Of a DNA stretch of 64,000 nt, positions 12,201-24,200 are shown piece by piece. Location: positions 722,001-786,000 of the forward strand of contig JAMPIV010019879.1 of the NCBI GenBank assembly GCA_024509875.1, read 5' to 3'. The first letter of the stretch is position 1. Each line of letters begins with the position of its first letter. Source of the stretch: Oreohelix idahoensis. Lineage: Eukaryota > Mollusca > Gastropoda > Stylommatophora > Oreohelicidae. Made by a program: the position numbers and the translations under genes. The notes beneath the pieces were generated by a model. It was given only the letters and a program-made list of their open reading frames with translations, did no database searches and was not told the origin of the DNA.

Positions 12201-15200
12201 GTCAGGACATCCGTTTTCATGTCAGTGGCTTCCTTTCGGCTTTCACCACTGACAGTCATACGAGCCACAGACTCCGAGTGTCCATCCCGCAGCAAAGTTT
12301 GTTCATTTGATGTTGTTTCCGTAACTTCATTATTTTTTTTACATAGACAGGGGTGTCAGCCCTATGCTAAAACCCCCAACCTGGAGGACCAGGGTACCAG
12401 CTTTTGTCTGACCCCTACCCACACAGACCAGTCCAGCTTGGTTGAACCTACCAGGAGTAAAACTCCCACTGGCATAGCTCTGGGGATTGTCAGGGTACGC
12501 AAGCTGCCATACCGCTACAAGGTATAGGTACCATTGATGGCAGTACAACTGATCAGAGCATGTATATTCCCAGTAGCAACATACGGCTGCGAGACTTGGA
12601 CACTCAATAAAACAGTTGCAAAAAAGATTACATCATTCGAAATGAAATGCTACAGAAAGATGTTGAGAATACCCTGGACAGAAAAAAAGACCAACAGAGA
12701 AGTACTGCACTCACTAAACGTACAGGAACATTAGCTCCTAAATACCATCGCAATAAGGAAGCTGAAATTTTTCGGTCATATAAAAAGACATAATAGTCTG
12801 GAAAAAACAGTGATGGAAGGCATGGTCCCTGGAAAAAGGGGAAAGGGTCGACCTAGACGACGGTGGACCCAGGACATCACAGAGAGTCTGAACTTGTCTT
12901 ATGCTGATGCAGGTCGACTTGCCCAGAATCGTGATGCGTTCAGAGCAGCTGTAATGGAGACAACGTTCTGGAAAGAATACGTCACATGATGATGATGAGT
13001 AACACCAATAGCTCAGGACTGATATGTTCAGCTTGTACATGTATGTAAAGTAGACATGTTATAGAAAATGGATGCCATTTAATTTTTTCTGTAGCCTGCT
13101 TCAAACATGAATTATTAGAAGATGAGCTGACAAATCATTAATTATGGTTATATTTCTACTACGTTTTCCACGAGATACGCCCCATTCTTCTATATATCCA
13201 CATTTCAAGAGCCTCAATTCTTTCTTCCAAATGCTTATACATCGTCCATGTTTCTGCACCATACAGAAATATGATTCTCAGTTATAATTTCTGAGATAAC
13301 TGTTTAGATGTCAGTATATGTTTCATGTTGTTAAATGTAGCTTTGGCCATTCCTATTCTCTTCTTGATTTCTGTTTCACATCTGCCATCTTCTGTTATTA
13401 TATGACCAAGATGTATGTAGCTCTTGACTTGTTCCAGGATTTTCCCATTTACGCTTATCTTTAATGTGGGTTTATCGTCTGTTTTGCTAATTATCATAGT
13501 TTTTGTTTTCTCAATATTAATGTCGAGTCCATATTCTTGACTTATACTGTTCACTTGCTTCACTAGTTCTTGTAACTCCTGTTCGCTTTCAACTAACAAC
13601 AAGGTATCATCTGCATATCTAAGGTTGTTTATTGACCTTCCACTGATGTTCAGTCCTGGTATTTCCTGTATCTGTTTGAAAATTTTTTTGGTGTATAGAT
13701 TAAATAGGCAGGGGTCAGCACACAACCTTGTCTGACACCTCTTTTTATGTCTATGTATGGTGAATAATTCCTTCCCGATCTTACTGTGGCAGTTTGCTCC
13801 CAATAAAGGTTACTGAGTATTCTTATATCCTTTCCATCAATACTGGGAGATCAAGAAACCAGACACGGACTACCACCTAGCAGAAATACTTAAGAAAACA
13901 AATAATATAGAAAATATTAAAAACACAGCCAATAAATATATACAACAAATATCAAAAGACAGCATTACTGTGTACACAGATGGATCCAAGGGAGAGGATG
14001 GCAAATTGGGGATAGGAATATATATTCCAATATGGAAAATGGCAAAAGAATATAGCATCACGGAAAATACATCCATTTTCACTGCAGAGATGGTGGCAAT
14101 ACTAAAAGCACTAGAAATATTCTCTAATTACCCTCCCAAAAAATTAACAGTTTTAACTGACTCTCTTTCAACAATTAAAGCACTTAGAAACTTACGAGAA
14201 TGTAGTAGACCTGATATAGCAGAGGAGATTTTTCTGGCTACTACATACTTATATTCTAGAGGATGTTCAGTATTAATTGCTTGGATACCTTCACATGTTG
14301 GCATAGAAGGAAATGAAAAGGCAGATAAAGAAGCCAAGAAAGGTAGATCTGATAAAAATCTAATAAATGTAGGGATGAGTAAATCAGAAATTAAGAGCTT
14401 AATTAAAGATTTAATAACTGATGAATGGAAAGCAGAGTGGGATAAAAATCTGAAAGGAAGACATGCATATAAGATGTTCAGGGCTCCAACAAAAAAATGT
14501 CAGATATCTAGGGAATTGAAAATTCCCAGTAATAAGAAACTTCTCAGACTACAGCTGGGAAAAGGCTATTTCAGAATAGAAGAACCTTACTGTGCAGGAT
14601 GTCTTCAAGACAATAATATAGAACATTATTTGCAGGCATCCAACTTACCTATAAATATAGAGGAGGTGTTGAGAATAGACAGACCTAGGGAACTGCATAA
14701 TATAGTCAAACAATATCTAACACGAACACATGTTAATATATAATAATAATAATAATAAATTCTTTAAGCACCAAACACGGCGCATAAGGCAGAAACCAGT
14801 GCTCTCCAGGTTGTTCGTTGTGACGCCACTCCTCTTAGCTCTTGCACATTATTTAGGCCCAACGTTCTTCCTGTTAATATATAGTGGCTGGGAATGTGAA
14901 GGTCTGATGCTGTTCTTACAATGCATGTGACTTTAAATGGATGAAAGTCAATTAAATATCTGGTAAAGTCCGTTATATAACTAGAACCACCAGGCCTTTA
15001 CACCCCTCCACTTTAATATTATTCTTGTTCATAGTTTCTTCTTGATTTTGTTTGTTTGTTTTTTATTTTATTATTTAACGTATAGGCCTAAGCACAATTG
15101 TGAGTATCCCTATTTTCAAATGTGATGCCGCTTTCCCATGTCGGCAGTTGTACATATTATTTGGAATTGAGGGCAATATATATCCTAATTATAACCCATC

Positions 15201-18200
15201 AGAGGTTGAACGGGATTTCTGTTTTATCTTCATTAATTTAAAAAAAAAAAAATCAATACCTATGTCTTCGAGGCATTCAATTATTTTCTCATAATGGACT
15301 CTGTCAAAAGCCTTCTTATAGTCAATGAAGCACATGTACATACTTTTTTGGACCTCTGTATATTTTTCTGCTAATATTCTTAGGCAAAATATTGCCTCTC
15401 TTGTTCCACTGTTCCGTCTAAAACCAAACTGTTCTTCTTGGATTTCGCTGTCTACCTTACTTTTTATTCTTTCATGTATGATTTTGAGCAGTATCTTAAT
15501 TGCATGACTCATCAGGCTGATTGTTCTGAAGTCTGAACATTCTGTTGCATTAGGTTTTTTGGGCAATGTTATAAAAACTGATGTCTTCATGTCGTGTGGT
15601 ATATATCCTGTATTGTATATATCGTTGCATAGATCTGTGATTGTATCTATCCCAAAGCTCTCCAGGGCTTCTATCATTTCAATTTTTATGTTATCCGTGC
15701 CTGCTGATTTTCCTTTTTGTATCATATGTATGGCATTCTCTACTTCTGATCTGAGAATGTTTGGGCCTTCATTAGAATCTGGTGATGGTTTTTTACCTCT
15801 GTTGTCCTCGAATAGTTCTTTTACGTATTCTGCCCATCTGTTTGATATGTCTTTCTCATCAAGTAATATTACACCATTTTTGTTCTTGATACAGCTTCCT
15901 CCTTGTGCAAACCGCGACCTATTTGATAATTTCTTTATTTCCTCATGCATATCTCTTGTCATGTGCTTTGCCTCCAAGTCTTCTATTTCCTTGCATTTTG
16001 TTTCTATCCACCGTTCTTTTGCTTGTCTACACATAGTACGTATGTCATTGTCTATTGTTTTATATTCTGGAGTGTTTTTTGCTTTCTTTCTTTCTGCTAT
16101 TTTACTCAAGATGTCATCTGTCATCCAAATTTGATTTTTCTTAGGCTCCTTTTTAGGTAAATTTGCATTTGCTGATTGTATGCTTGTTTTTAAGCATTCC
16201 CATTTTGTGGTTACTTTTTCTTCTGGGTTTTCTCTTCTATACTGCTCCATGCTTTCTGTCAGTAACTGTTCATATTTATTTTTGACGTCGATTAGATATT
16301 TTTGTTTTATATCTGGTTGTTTCAGTGCTGATATTTCTATCCGGGGTTCCTCTTGTCTTCTGTTTCCTGTTCTTTTCAGCTTTATATTTACTTTGATGAT
16401 GACCGGATTGTGATCTGAATTTATGTCGGCGCCAGGATGTGTCTTTGCACTTGTGACACTGTTCTTAAATCTATGTTTTATCATGATATAGTCAATTTGA
16501 TTTCTTGTTACATCTCCTGGGCTTTTTCATGTGTATAATTTCCTTGGGTGGTGTTCAAAAAAGGTGTTACATATGACCAGCTGGTTTTCTTCACAGAACT
16601 GGATAAGTCTGTCTCCTCTATCATTTCTTGTCCCTAATCCATACTGTCGTACTATTTTCTTGTATTTTCCTTTTCCTACTTTTGCATTCATAACACCCAT
16701 TACTATCAACACGTGTATTAATTGTACATGTGTCTAAAATAGAAAATTTCACAAGTATTTGACACTGCTGAATTTTCTGTGCGGCATGTTTCAAATATAA
16801 ATTATAGAAAGATAAATTGGAAAGTCAATAATTATTATAATATATTTCTACTACTTGTAATGTACAGTGTGCATGAGCAAAAATTACAACTGAAAAATAG
16901 ATCAAGTAAGACTGTATTCAAATTGTACACATATCTGAAGTAGACTTGTCATAGAAAATAGACATCTCTGAATTTGTGGGCATCATACTTCAAATATGAA
17001 TTATTAAACCATGAACTGAGAAATCATTAATTATGGTTATATTTCTACTGCATGAATTACTAGTGAGAATTACAAAAAGTTGTATTGTTAATACCATATA
17101 CAGTAATTACAGATGTGTGAAAATGAGGTTGGTTGTGACCAGGCTAGCAACCTGATCATGTAAAATAAATTAGCACATAAACTACCGCTGCAACATAATG
17201 ATTCAATGTGATACAGAAATACAGGTTCCAAGAATGACAATTAAGAACTTTGTAAGCCAAAAACTCAAATCACAAGGAGAAAATTAAAGTGCTCAGAATC
17301 AGATCTTGAGAAATTGAGCATTCTGGTTGTTGCCCTACACCTTATATACTCTTTGGCAATGTGAGGATTTAATAGTAATGAGCAAAGACTAATGATTCTG
17401 GATAGTCCTACTCAAACTATATGAGTTGATGTTCCGAGACACTATATGAACTGACAACAGACTCAAGGTTTTTACATTATTAGCATATGAAAGCTTTTGT
17501 GACGTCTGTTTTGTGAGACCAGAAACATCTTACACATCACACTCTAGGATGTCTACTGACAAATGATGGGATTACAACTGTTTTAATATGGGGGAAGGTC
17601 AATCCACCTTGTAATATTTACCAAACTAACAACACAAGGATGAATTAGTTTTTTTGTTTTTGAACATATATGTAGATTGCAGAAAGATGGCAACCTCATC
17701 ATGTCAAACAAACTGCTACAGAAGCCACCACTTCAAGAGCATGTGATGCCAGGCTTACTGTAAGGAGGACCAGCTGCAGTAGTTGTTCTTTGTACCATCA
17801 GGAGAAAATAGGAACATTATGATGACAATATATGTGTCAAATATCTAACATACACAGTATCAAGTAAGGCAAGAGATAAATATAATTAGTCTGACCAACC
17901 TTACAACCACATTTCAAATCATTTGGTTTGTGCTCCAAACCTAAAGGTCTTTTATATTTGGACATGCGCCCTAATATAACCGGCTAGGTTGAACAGGACG
18001 TGCCTCGCCAAAATAAGGCAAAATTTTATTTTTTAAATTTAAAAAAAAAAATGTGGTTTGTTTGACTGTAGTGAGACTTGCCCTCTTTAGCTTTATCTGC
18101 CATCATCATCATTTCTCTGTTAGTTCCCTATGCAGCATAAAGCAACCATTGCAGCTAGCCCCATGGTACGACTGAGACATTCATATACTCTTGCACTTAT

Positions 18201-21200
18201 GAGTTCTGTAACAATTTATCTTACATTATGAAGATACCAGCGCTATGTACAACCTGGTATTAACCTCTTAGGATACGCCTGTCAGAGAAGTAGCCCTATT
18301 TTTTCTATGTCTCCTCATGTATCCTGCTAAAAGCTAGATGACATCAGTTTCAGCTTATGCCATTTACAGATGACGCCATTTTCAGACAACAGCTTCAGAT
18401 GACATTTTCAGATGACACCAGTTTCAGATGACACCAGTTTCAGATGAAAATCTGAATATTTGATAAAAGCGGTTGGAACCAACAAGAGTTGTAAATATCC
18501 AGATTATGATAGTTAAAAATGAAACCTTACTTGATAGCCATGAAATTCAAGTACTCTTGTTCATTTATATTTGTTGTTTCCCCAAGAAAGGAAGATGAAA
18601 TAAATAAATAAGCATCTTCAACAGTCATCTATGAAACATTATCAGGGTGACAGCAGCAAAAACTACCAGACCTTACCTGTCTGCCTTTTCTAGGTCCAGC
18701 TTGTCAACAGTGTCTGACTGTTTTCTCCTTGCAGGCCCAGTAGATTTGGAGTTTCTGCTTGGAATAGAGTCCTGTGAGCTGTGTCGCTGCCCAGGGCCAA
18801 GAACAGGTTCTGCATTGTATTTGTCAACCATAACTGGAACCTTATCTATCTTCTGACAAACAAATTATATATTATTTTCAGTGTCTATATTTAAACAAAA
18901 TGCAACAACTGAACAGAAAAGGTCAAATATGTCAAAATACTTGAATACTAAAACTATTACTGCCAACTACAGTATCTGTAGCATTTATATCATAACATAA
19001 TACATCGTCTCATATATTTACTACAGCTACACTAACTGACATCATGTCATAGATTATATCAGCTCACATTAATATCATATTAATTTCTGACATTGTTTGC
19101 GCTGAGTAAATGTGTATGTATATGAATGTGTATGTATGTGTGGTAACAGCCCTCATTAACGATGTATGAATTTATGTAAATTTACTTTATGTAAATTCTA
19201 ATGATTCTCCTATATGCCATGTTGTATTTTATTATATCATGTCAGTACATATCAATGTAATTTCTGGAGAATAAAGATTCTGATTCTGTACGTGTATCTG
19301 TGAGTATGTATATGTGTGTATGTATGTATGTGTATGTATGTATATGTGTGTATGTATGTATGTGTATGTATATGTGTATGTCTGTTAGTGTGTGCATGTG
19401 TGCGTACGTATGTATATATGTGTGTATATGCTGTATAACAATAAGATCAGAATTTTCAACTTAAATATCAAGTCAGTCCTATTGTATGGCTGTGAAACAT
19501 GGAGAACAACAACCAAGAACTAAGAGACTTTCATAAATGGGTGCTTAAAGGTCATGACACTCAATGTGCATCCTTCGTACAGTGCCCCAACTCTGGTTCA
19601 TTCTTTGCATCTCAGCCTCCACAGTTCTCCGCCAAGTTGTTTTTGGTTGGCCTCTCCGCTTTCCCTCGGGGGTCCACAGTATAGCTGTTCTTGTGATGGT
19701 ATCAGGGTCCCTTCTGAGGACGTGGCCAACCCAACTCCAGCGTCTGCCAGCTATGATGGTGTGCATGTCCTCCTGGTTACTCCGAATAAGTAGTTCTTGG
19801 TTACTGATGGTGTTGGCCAAAAGATTCGGAGAATTTTCCTTAGGCAGATTGTGTGGAAGGAGGACAGTTTCGACATTTCCTTCTCTGTTACTCTCCAGCA
19901 TTCCGCACCATAGAAAAACACAGAAAGTACACAGCTCTCATACAGTCTTAATTTGGTGTTTGTGCTGTACTGGGAAGACTTCCAAATGTTGTTGAGACTA
20001 GCAAAGGCTGTTCTCGCTTTATTCATTCTGTTGTTAATGTCTTTGCTTGTTCTGCCGTCAGGTGTTACTATGCATCCTAGGTAAGTAAATGTGTCTGTCT
20101 GTTCTAACTGCTGGTTCCTTACTGTTATTGGCTCAGGATTGCCTACATTTAGTGTCATGACCTCTGTCTTCTTCAGATTGATGTTCAGGCCAACATGCTG
20201 GCCATACTTATTCAGTCTATCAGTTTTTTCTTGGATGTGTTGATGTGAATGAGCGAGTAGTGCAATGTCATCTGCATATTCCAGGTCTTCCAGTGTAGAA
20301 AACGTTGTCCATCTAATTCCTCTTGGACTGCCCTCTGTTGTCTGGTGCATCACCCATTCTATGGCTGTCAAAAATAATGTTGTTGATAAGGGGCATCCCT
20401 GTCGTAGTCCTGTTTTCACTTCGAAAGTTACATTACTCAATCCAACACTGCATGTAAAGTTAGAATAGAGGCTTTTTATGATGGAAACAATGCAGCTGGG
20501 AATTCCATAAGCCCTCAGTATTTTCCATAGGCTGTCCCTGTGTATGCTGTCGAAAGCCTTTTCAAAATCAACAAAGTTAATGTATAGCTGTCTCTGCCAT
20601 TCTGAGCACTGCTCTATATTGTTCCTGAGGGTGAATATATGACTTGCACATCTTCTGTTCTTTCTAAAACCCACTTGTTCTTTCCTCAGTTTATGGTCAA
20701 CTGCTTTTGAAATTCTCTGGATGATTATCCTGCCTAGTATTTTGCTGGGAACTGAGAGGAGAGTAATTCCTCTCCAGCTGTTGCAGTCTGCAAGGTCGCC
20801 CTTCTTGGACATTTACATACCTATGATGTATTATAACATCAGTTGGCGGAACAAGTAAGGACATCAACAACAGAATGAATAAAGCGAGAACAGCCTTTGC
20901 TAGTCTCAACAACATCTGGAAGTCTTCTCAGTACACTACAAACACCAAATTAAGATAACATGAGAGCTGCGTACTTTCTGTGCTTCTCTATGGTGCAGAA
21001 TGCTGGAGAGTAACAGAGAAGGAAATGTCGAAACTGTCCTCCTTCCACACAATCTGCCTAAGGAAAATTGTCTGAATCTTTTGGCCGAATACCATGACCA
21101 ACCAAGAACTACTTATTCGGAGTAACCAAGAGGATATGCACACCATCAAAGCTGGCAGATGCTGGAGTTGGATTGGTCACTTCCTCAGAAGGGACCCCGA

Positions 21201-24200
21201 TGCTATTACAAGAACAGCTGTGCTATGGACCCCCGAAGGAAAGCGAAAGAGAGGCCAACCAAAAATAACTTGGCGGAGAACTGTGGAGGCCGAGATGTGA
21301 GGAATGAACCAGAGTTGGGGCACTGTACGAAGGATGGTCGCCGACCGAACAAAGTGGACGCAGTGTGTTGCTGCCCTACAAGACGCCACCAGGCGTGATG
21401 GTCACTGACTGCTTTGACAGTCTTTGGCTAAGGATCAAACAAGAAGATAAATGGGTGCTTGCATAGAACAGAATGACAAGATCACCAATATGGAACCTGA
21501 GGATGGTAACCAGACAAAGTGCCAGTGGAACAAGAGATGAGAAGACACTGGCAATAGATAAGACTAGCACTACATTGCAGTTCTTGTTGTGGAATGCCCA
21601 GGATAAGAAAGGCAGATGGACACCTAACATAAATAGACAAGAGAACTGGAGACACAAATGTAAGGGATGAAGAAGACAAGAAAAAACCTTGAGCTGATGG
21701 CAAGGGACAGGACTTGGCATGAATTTGTTGAAGAGTTATGCTCCTTGGGGAGCTAAAGGATAACAATATTTGCTGTCAGTAATCTTTTTTAGAAGATACT
21801 TTCAAACTAAAAGAAAGATCCAATATCAAAAACACTGGCAGAGAAGTCAACATTTTTTATTTTGCTGACCACACCAAAATGAGTTTCTAACTTGTGAGCC
21901 ATTTTAGCTTTTTTTTTTTTTATTTCGAGAAGGACATGTCACAAATTTCTTACCATGATGTTGATTGTGATAATAGCTTTTTTCTATTTCGAGAAGGACA
22001 TGTCACAAATTTCTTAGCATGATATTTAGCAGGTGGTACTCTAGTATGTGACTTAAAAAAAAATATTTTTTAAATTCATACAAATTTACCCAACAATTCA
22101 ACAAAAACTTTGAATTCGGCCTCAAACACTTTTGGTTTTCAGCGTGACATGACGTATTTTTAAAGTTACCTGTTATCAACCACGCTTGCCAAGACACTTC
22201 GACGCCATTTTGTTTAAAAAAAGCTAAGTACTTATAACTTGGTTAAATATTGCTGTTGTTTTGCTTTGTTGTAATTTAATCGCTATCTTAATCTTTTCAG
22301 TTATATCTTGCACTTCAATATATTTCCGATAAATTAATGTCATAATATTCTGTGTCGGCCCTACATAACTAGAAATAGTTTGTTTGCGTAAACTTCGCTG
22401 CTTTATTTTTCAGTTAAAAAATCCACACAGACTGCAGGAGGTCCATGAATGCGGACACACTCACTTCTTTTTTACAGTGTAAGCAGGGCTGGATTAACCA
22501 TTATGCAAAATAAGCATGTGCTTAGGGCACCAAGGGAAGGGGGGGGGGGGTACCACAGAATTTTCGCCCTAGCTATCATGCTCTTAACTCTTATCTCTTT
22601 CACTGCCACAGTCGTCTTTAGTCACATTTTTTGTAATTTTCAATATCTGCCGTGTTCGACTTTAATCCGAATTGTTGAAAAAAGAGTTTTCTTTGGTATG
22701 GTGAGTGATTGAAAGTGTCAGACATAGACCTAGAGTTCAGTATGTTTGCCTGTCTTACCAATGTTTTTCTGCATGAATTTCAGTGGAGTCTGGCCAGGAA
22801 GAACATTCAGCATTTATTGAGTCTTAATGTCTTGTCAATGGAAGCGCTGAGGGGGGGGGGGGGGCTGTGCTTAGGGCATCAGTTAGCCTTAATCTGGCCC
22901 TGAGTGTAAGATTAACATTGATACATATAAGTATATAAACTAATAAAACGGTATTGAATCAGTTTTACAAATAACAGTTCACATGAAATAGGGACGTTTC
23001 GGGTTTTACCCTTCATCAGCCACAAACAGGTGACAAAGACAAGAATTACATATAGGCCTAGGTACTACAAAAACATACGATGATAAGAAACAATACAAAA
23101 TGAGCGATACAACCAGATGGAAAAAGTACAATGATAATACAAGAAAATCGAAAAACCTAACAGAAATACTGAAGCAAGAAAGTAAATAATAAACGAAACG
23201 AAAAAAAAAGAGAATGAACAGAACTTCGGAACAAGTCACTTAGCTAGAACCGAATATGCTTGGAATACACAAGACCGTAGTAATCTCTCCAAGAAATCTC
23301 GAAGGAAGTGACGTATAAGATGGCGACAAATTTTAAAGAGATACAAAAGGATATGAAACGAACCAAAACCAAAACATAAGAAGATAGATCGAAAAAACAA
23401 CGAATAAAGAAGAATGAAAAATAGAGAAAAGCTACCAGAATTTATGCAAAATGGTGCTGAATATTGAGGCCTGACTCAGACTGCAGAATAAGACTATCTA
23501 GAGAAAAATCTACAATGTTTTAGAACATTCTTAACCTTTCTTAAATGCAAACATACCAGTCCATATTCCTGAGAAAATCTCCTGTACTGGATAATAAACA
23601 TGACAATCTCCACAATGGTACCAATCAAGAGCAGTATTCCCATAATAAGACCACAAATCTCAGATGCCGTCAGTAACTCACACCCAGCCTCCTGTCTCTC
23701 ATCAGAATAATCTCCACAATCATCCCAGCCATCACAAGTGAGGTCATCATGCACACAGCGCTGAATCTGCTGACACTTGTACTCTTGGATAAAACATGGC
23801 CCTGTTAAAACATACATAGTAGAACCTCAATAATCCAAAACATCAATAATCCAAAAAAGCTAACACGTTTTTTTTTTTTTTAATGCTGGCACCAGACAGT
23901 GAAGAGTGTGACCGAGCTGAACCAAAATGTGTCCCTGAAAGTAACAGCTGCAGGTGGCAAAGAGTGTCTATTTGTAACTCTCACATTCATCCAGTCAGTT
24001 TATCATCAGTCTGTTTATCAGTCAGTTTATCAGTTTGTTTTGCACGATTTTGATTGTCTAGAGTTTACATAGTTTTATTTTTACTCTGTTGTAAGTATGG
24101 GGTATTCTTTTTCTAAACAGACATAGAAATTTTCAGAAATTGAAGCGAAGTTTGAGATTTTAAACATACTTTCAAAAGGAGAAAGCTGGTCTTCATTAGC

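Larger units (their letters stand above)
4350..12544 (-). mobile_element. LINE A1, RTE-like non-LTR retrotransposon, interrupted twice
   Basis: The element is flanked by the 10 bp duplication ACAACTGATC (4340-4349 and 12545-12554). It has a GAA-rich 3' tail (TTCTTCTTC at 4350) and a short 5' UTR near 12.3-12.54 kb. Removing the MITE at 6722-7406 and LINE N at 7492-11666 restores a collinear endonuclease-RT order. It has one long ORF for both domains, a very short 3' UTR and a simple-repeat tail, as in RTE-type LINEs. At least three more copies or fragments occur in this window (A2, A3, A4). Confidence 0.9.
3961..12997 (+). mobile_element. LINE B (5'-truncated, split by LINE A1)
   Basis: The element consists of 3961-4349 and 12555-12997, flanked by AGTAACAC at 3953-3960 and 12998-13005. 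The left part codes the RT catalytic box (RYADDTVLL) and downstream RT with one TGA stop. The right part codes the post-RT region ([10 protein letters not shown], then a [11 protein letters not shown] basic stretch). Its tail is a (ATG)n repeat. The two halves join at ACAACTGATC, the site duplicated by LINE A1. A second copy lies at 51672-52189 on the minus strand. The clade is probably RTE-like or related; RT and endonuclease are incomplete. Confidence 0.85.
13163..16727 (-). mobile_element. LINE E, BovB/RTE-like, truncated at both ends
   Basis: The order on the minus strand is the endonuclease second half (16712-16527), RT (16484 down to 13282) and the start of the post-RT region (to about 13163). 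The motifs [36 protein letters not shown] and NSDHNPV resemble the BovB group. RT has the [30 protein letters not shown] and RYADDTLLL boxes. A TGA stands where Trp is expected in LYTW near 16526. LINE F interrupts the RT at 13844-15251. Confidence 0.85.
13030..17100. repeat. ~200 bp tandem repeat, three units, split by LINE E
   Basis: Units start with TTGTACAT or TTGTACAC at about 13030, 16728 and 16925. Each runs through a conserved stretch ending TATATTTCTACTAC or a close variant. Unit 1 is broken by LINE E after its TTTCTACTAC. They are diverged, A/T-rich and non-coding. Confidence 0.7.
19547..21446. mobile_element. LINE A3, internally inverted copy
   Basis: One 14 bp duplication, ATAAATGGGTGCTT (19533-19546 and 21447-21460), brackets the whole unit. 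Inside are a ~20 bp plus-strand piece (codes EVMTLNV), a minus-strand block 19568-20815 (RT from KKGDLADC to the C-terminal GTVRRM), and a plus-strand block from about 20835 to 21446 (from GTSKDINNR to the normal 3' end). The minus and plus blocks overlap in element coordinates by roughly 500 bp, giving a long inverted repeat. Confidence 0.82.
19444..21759 (+). mobile_element. LINE D2, 5'-truncated, split by LINE A3
   Basis: It is flanked by ATAACAATA (19435-19443 and 21760-21768). The two parts, 19444-19546 and 21461-21759, line up with LINE D at 32863-33366: CAGTCCTATTGTATGGCT, then ATGGGTGCTTGC and GACTTGGCATG near the end. It encodes only the post-RT C-terminus, with frameshifts. It was present before LINE A3 arrived. 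Confidence 0.82.
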
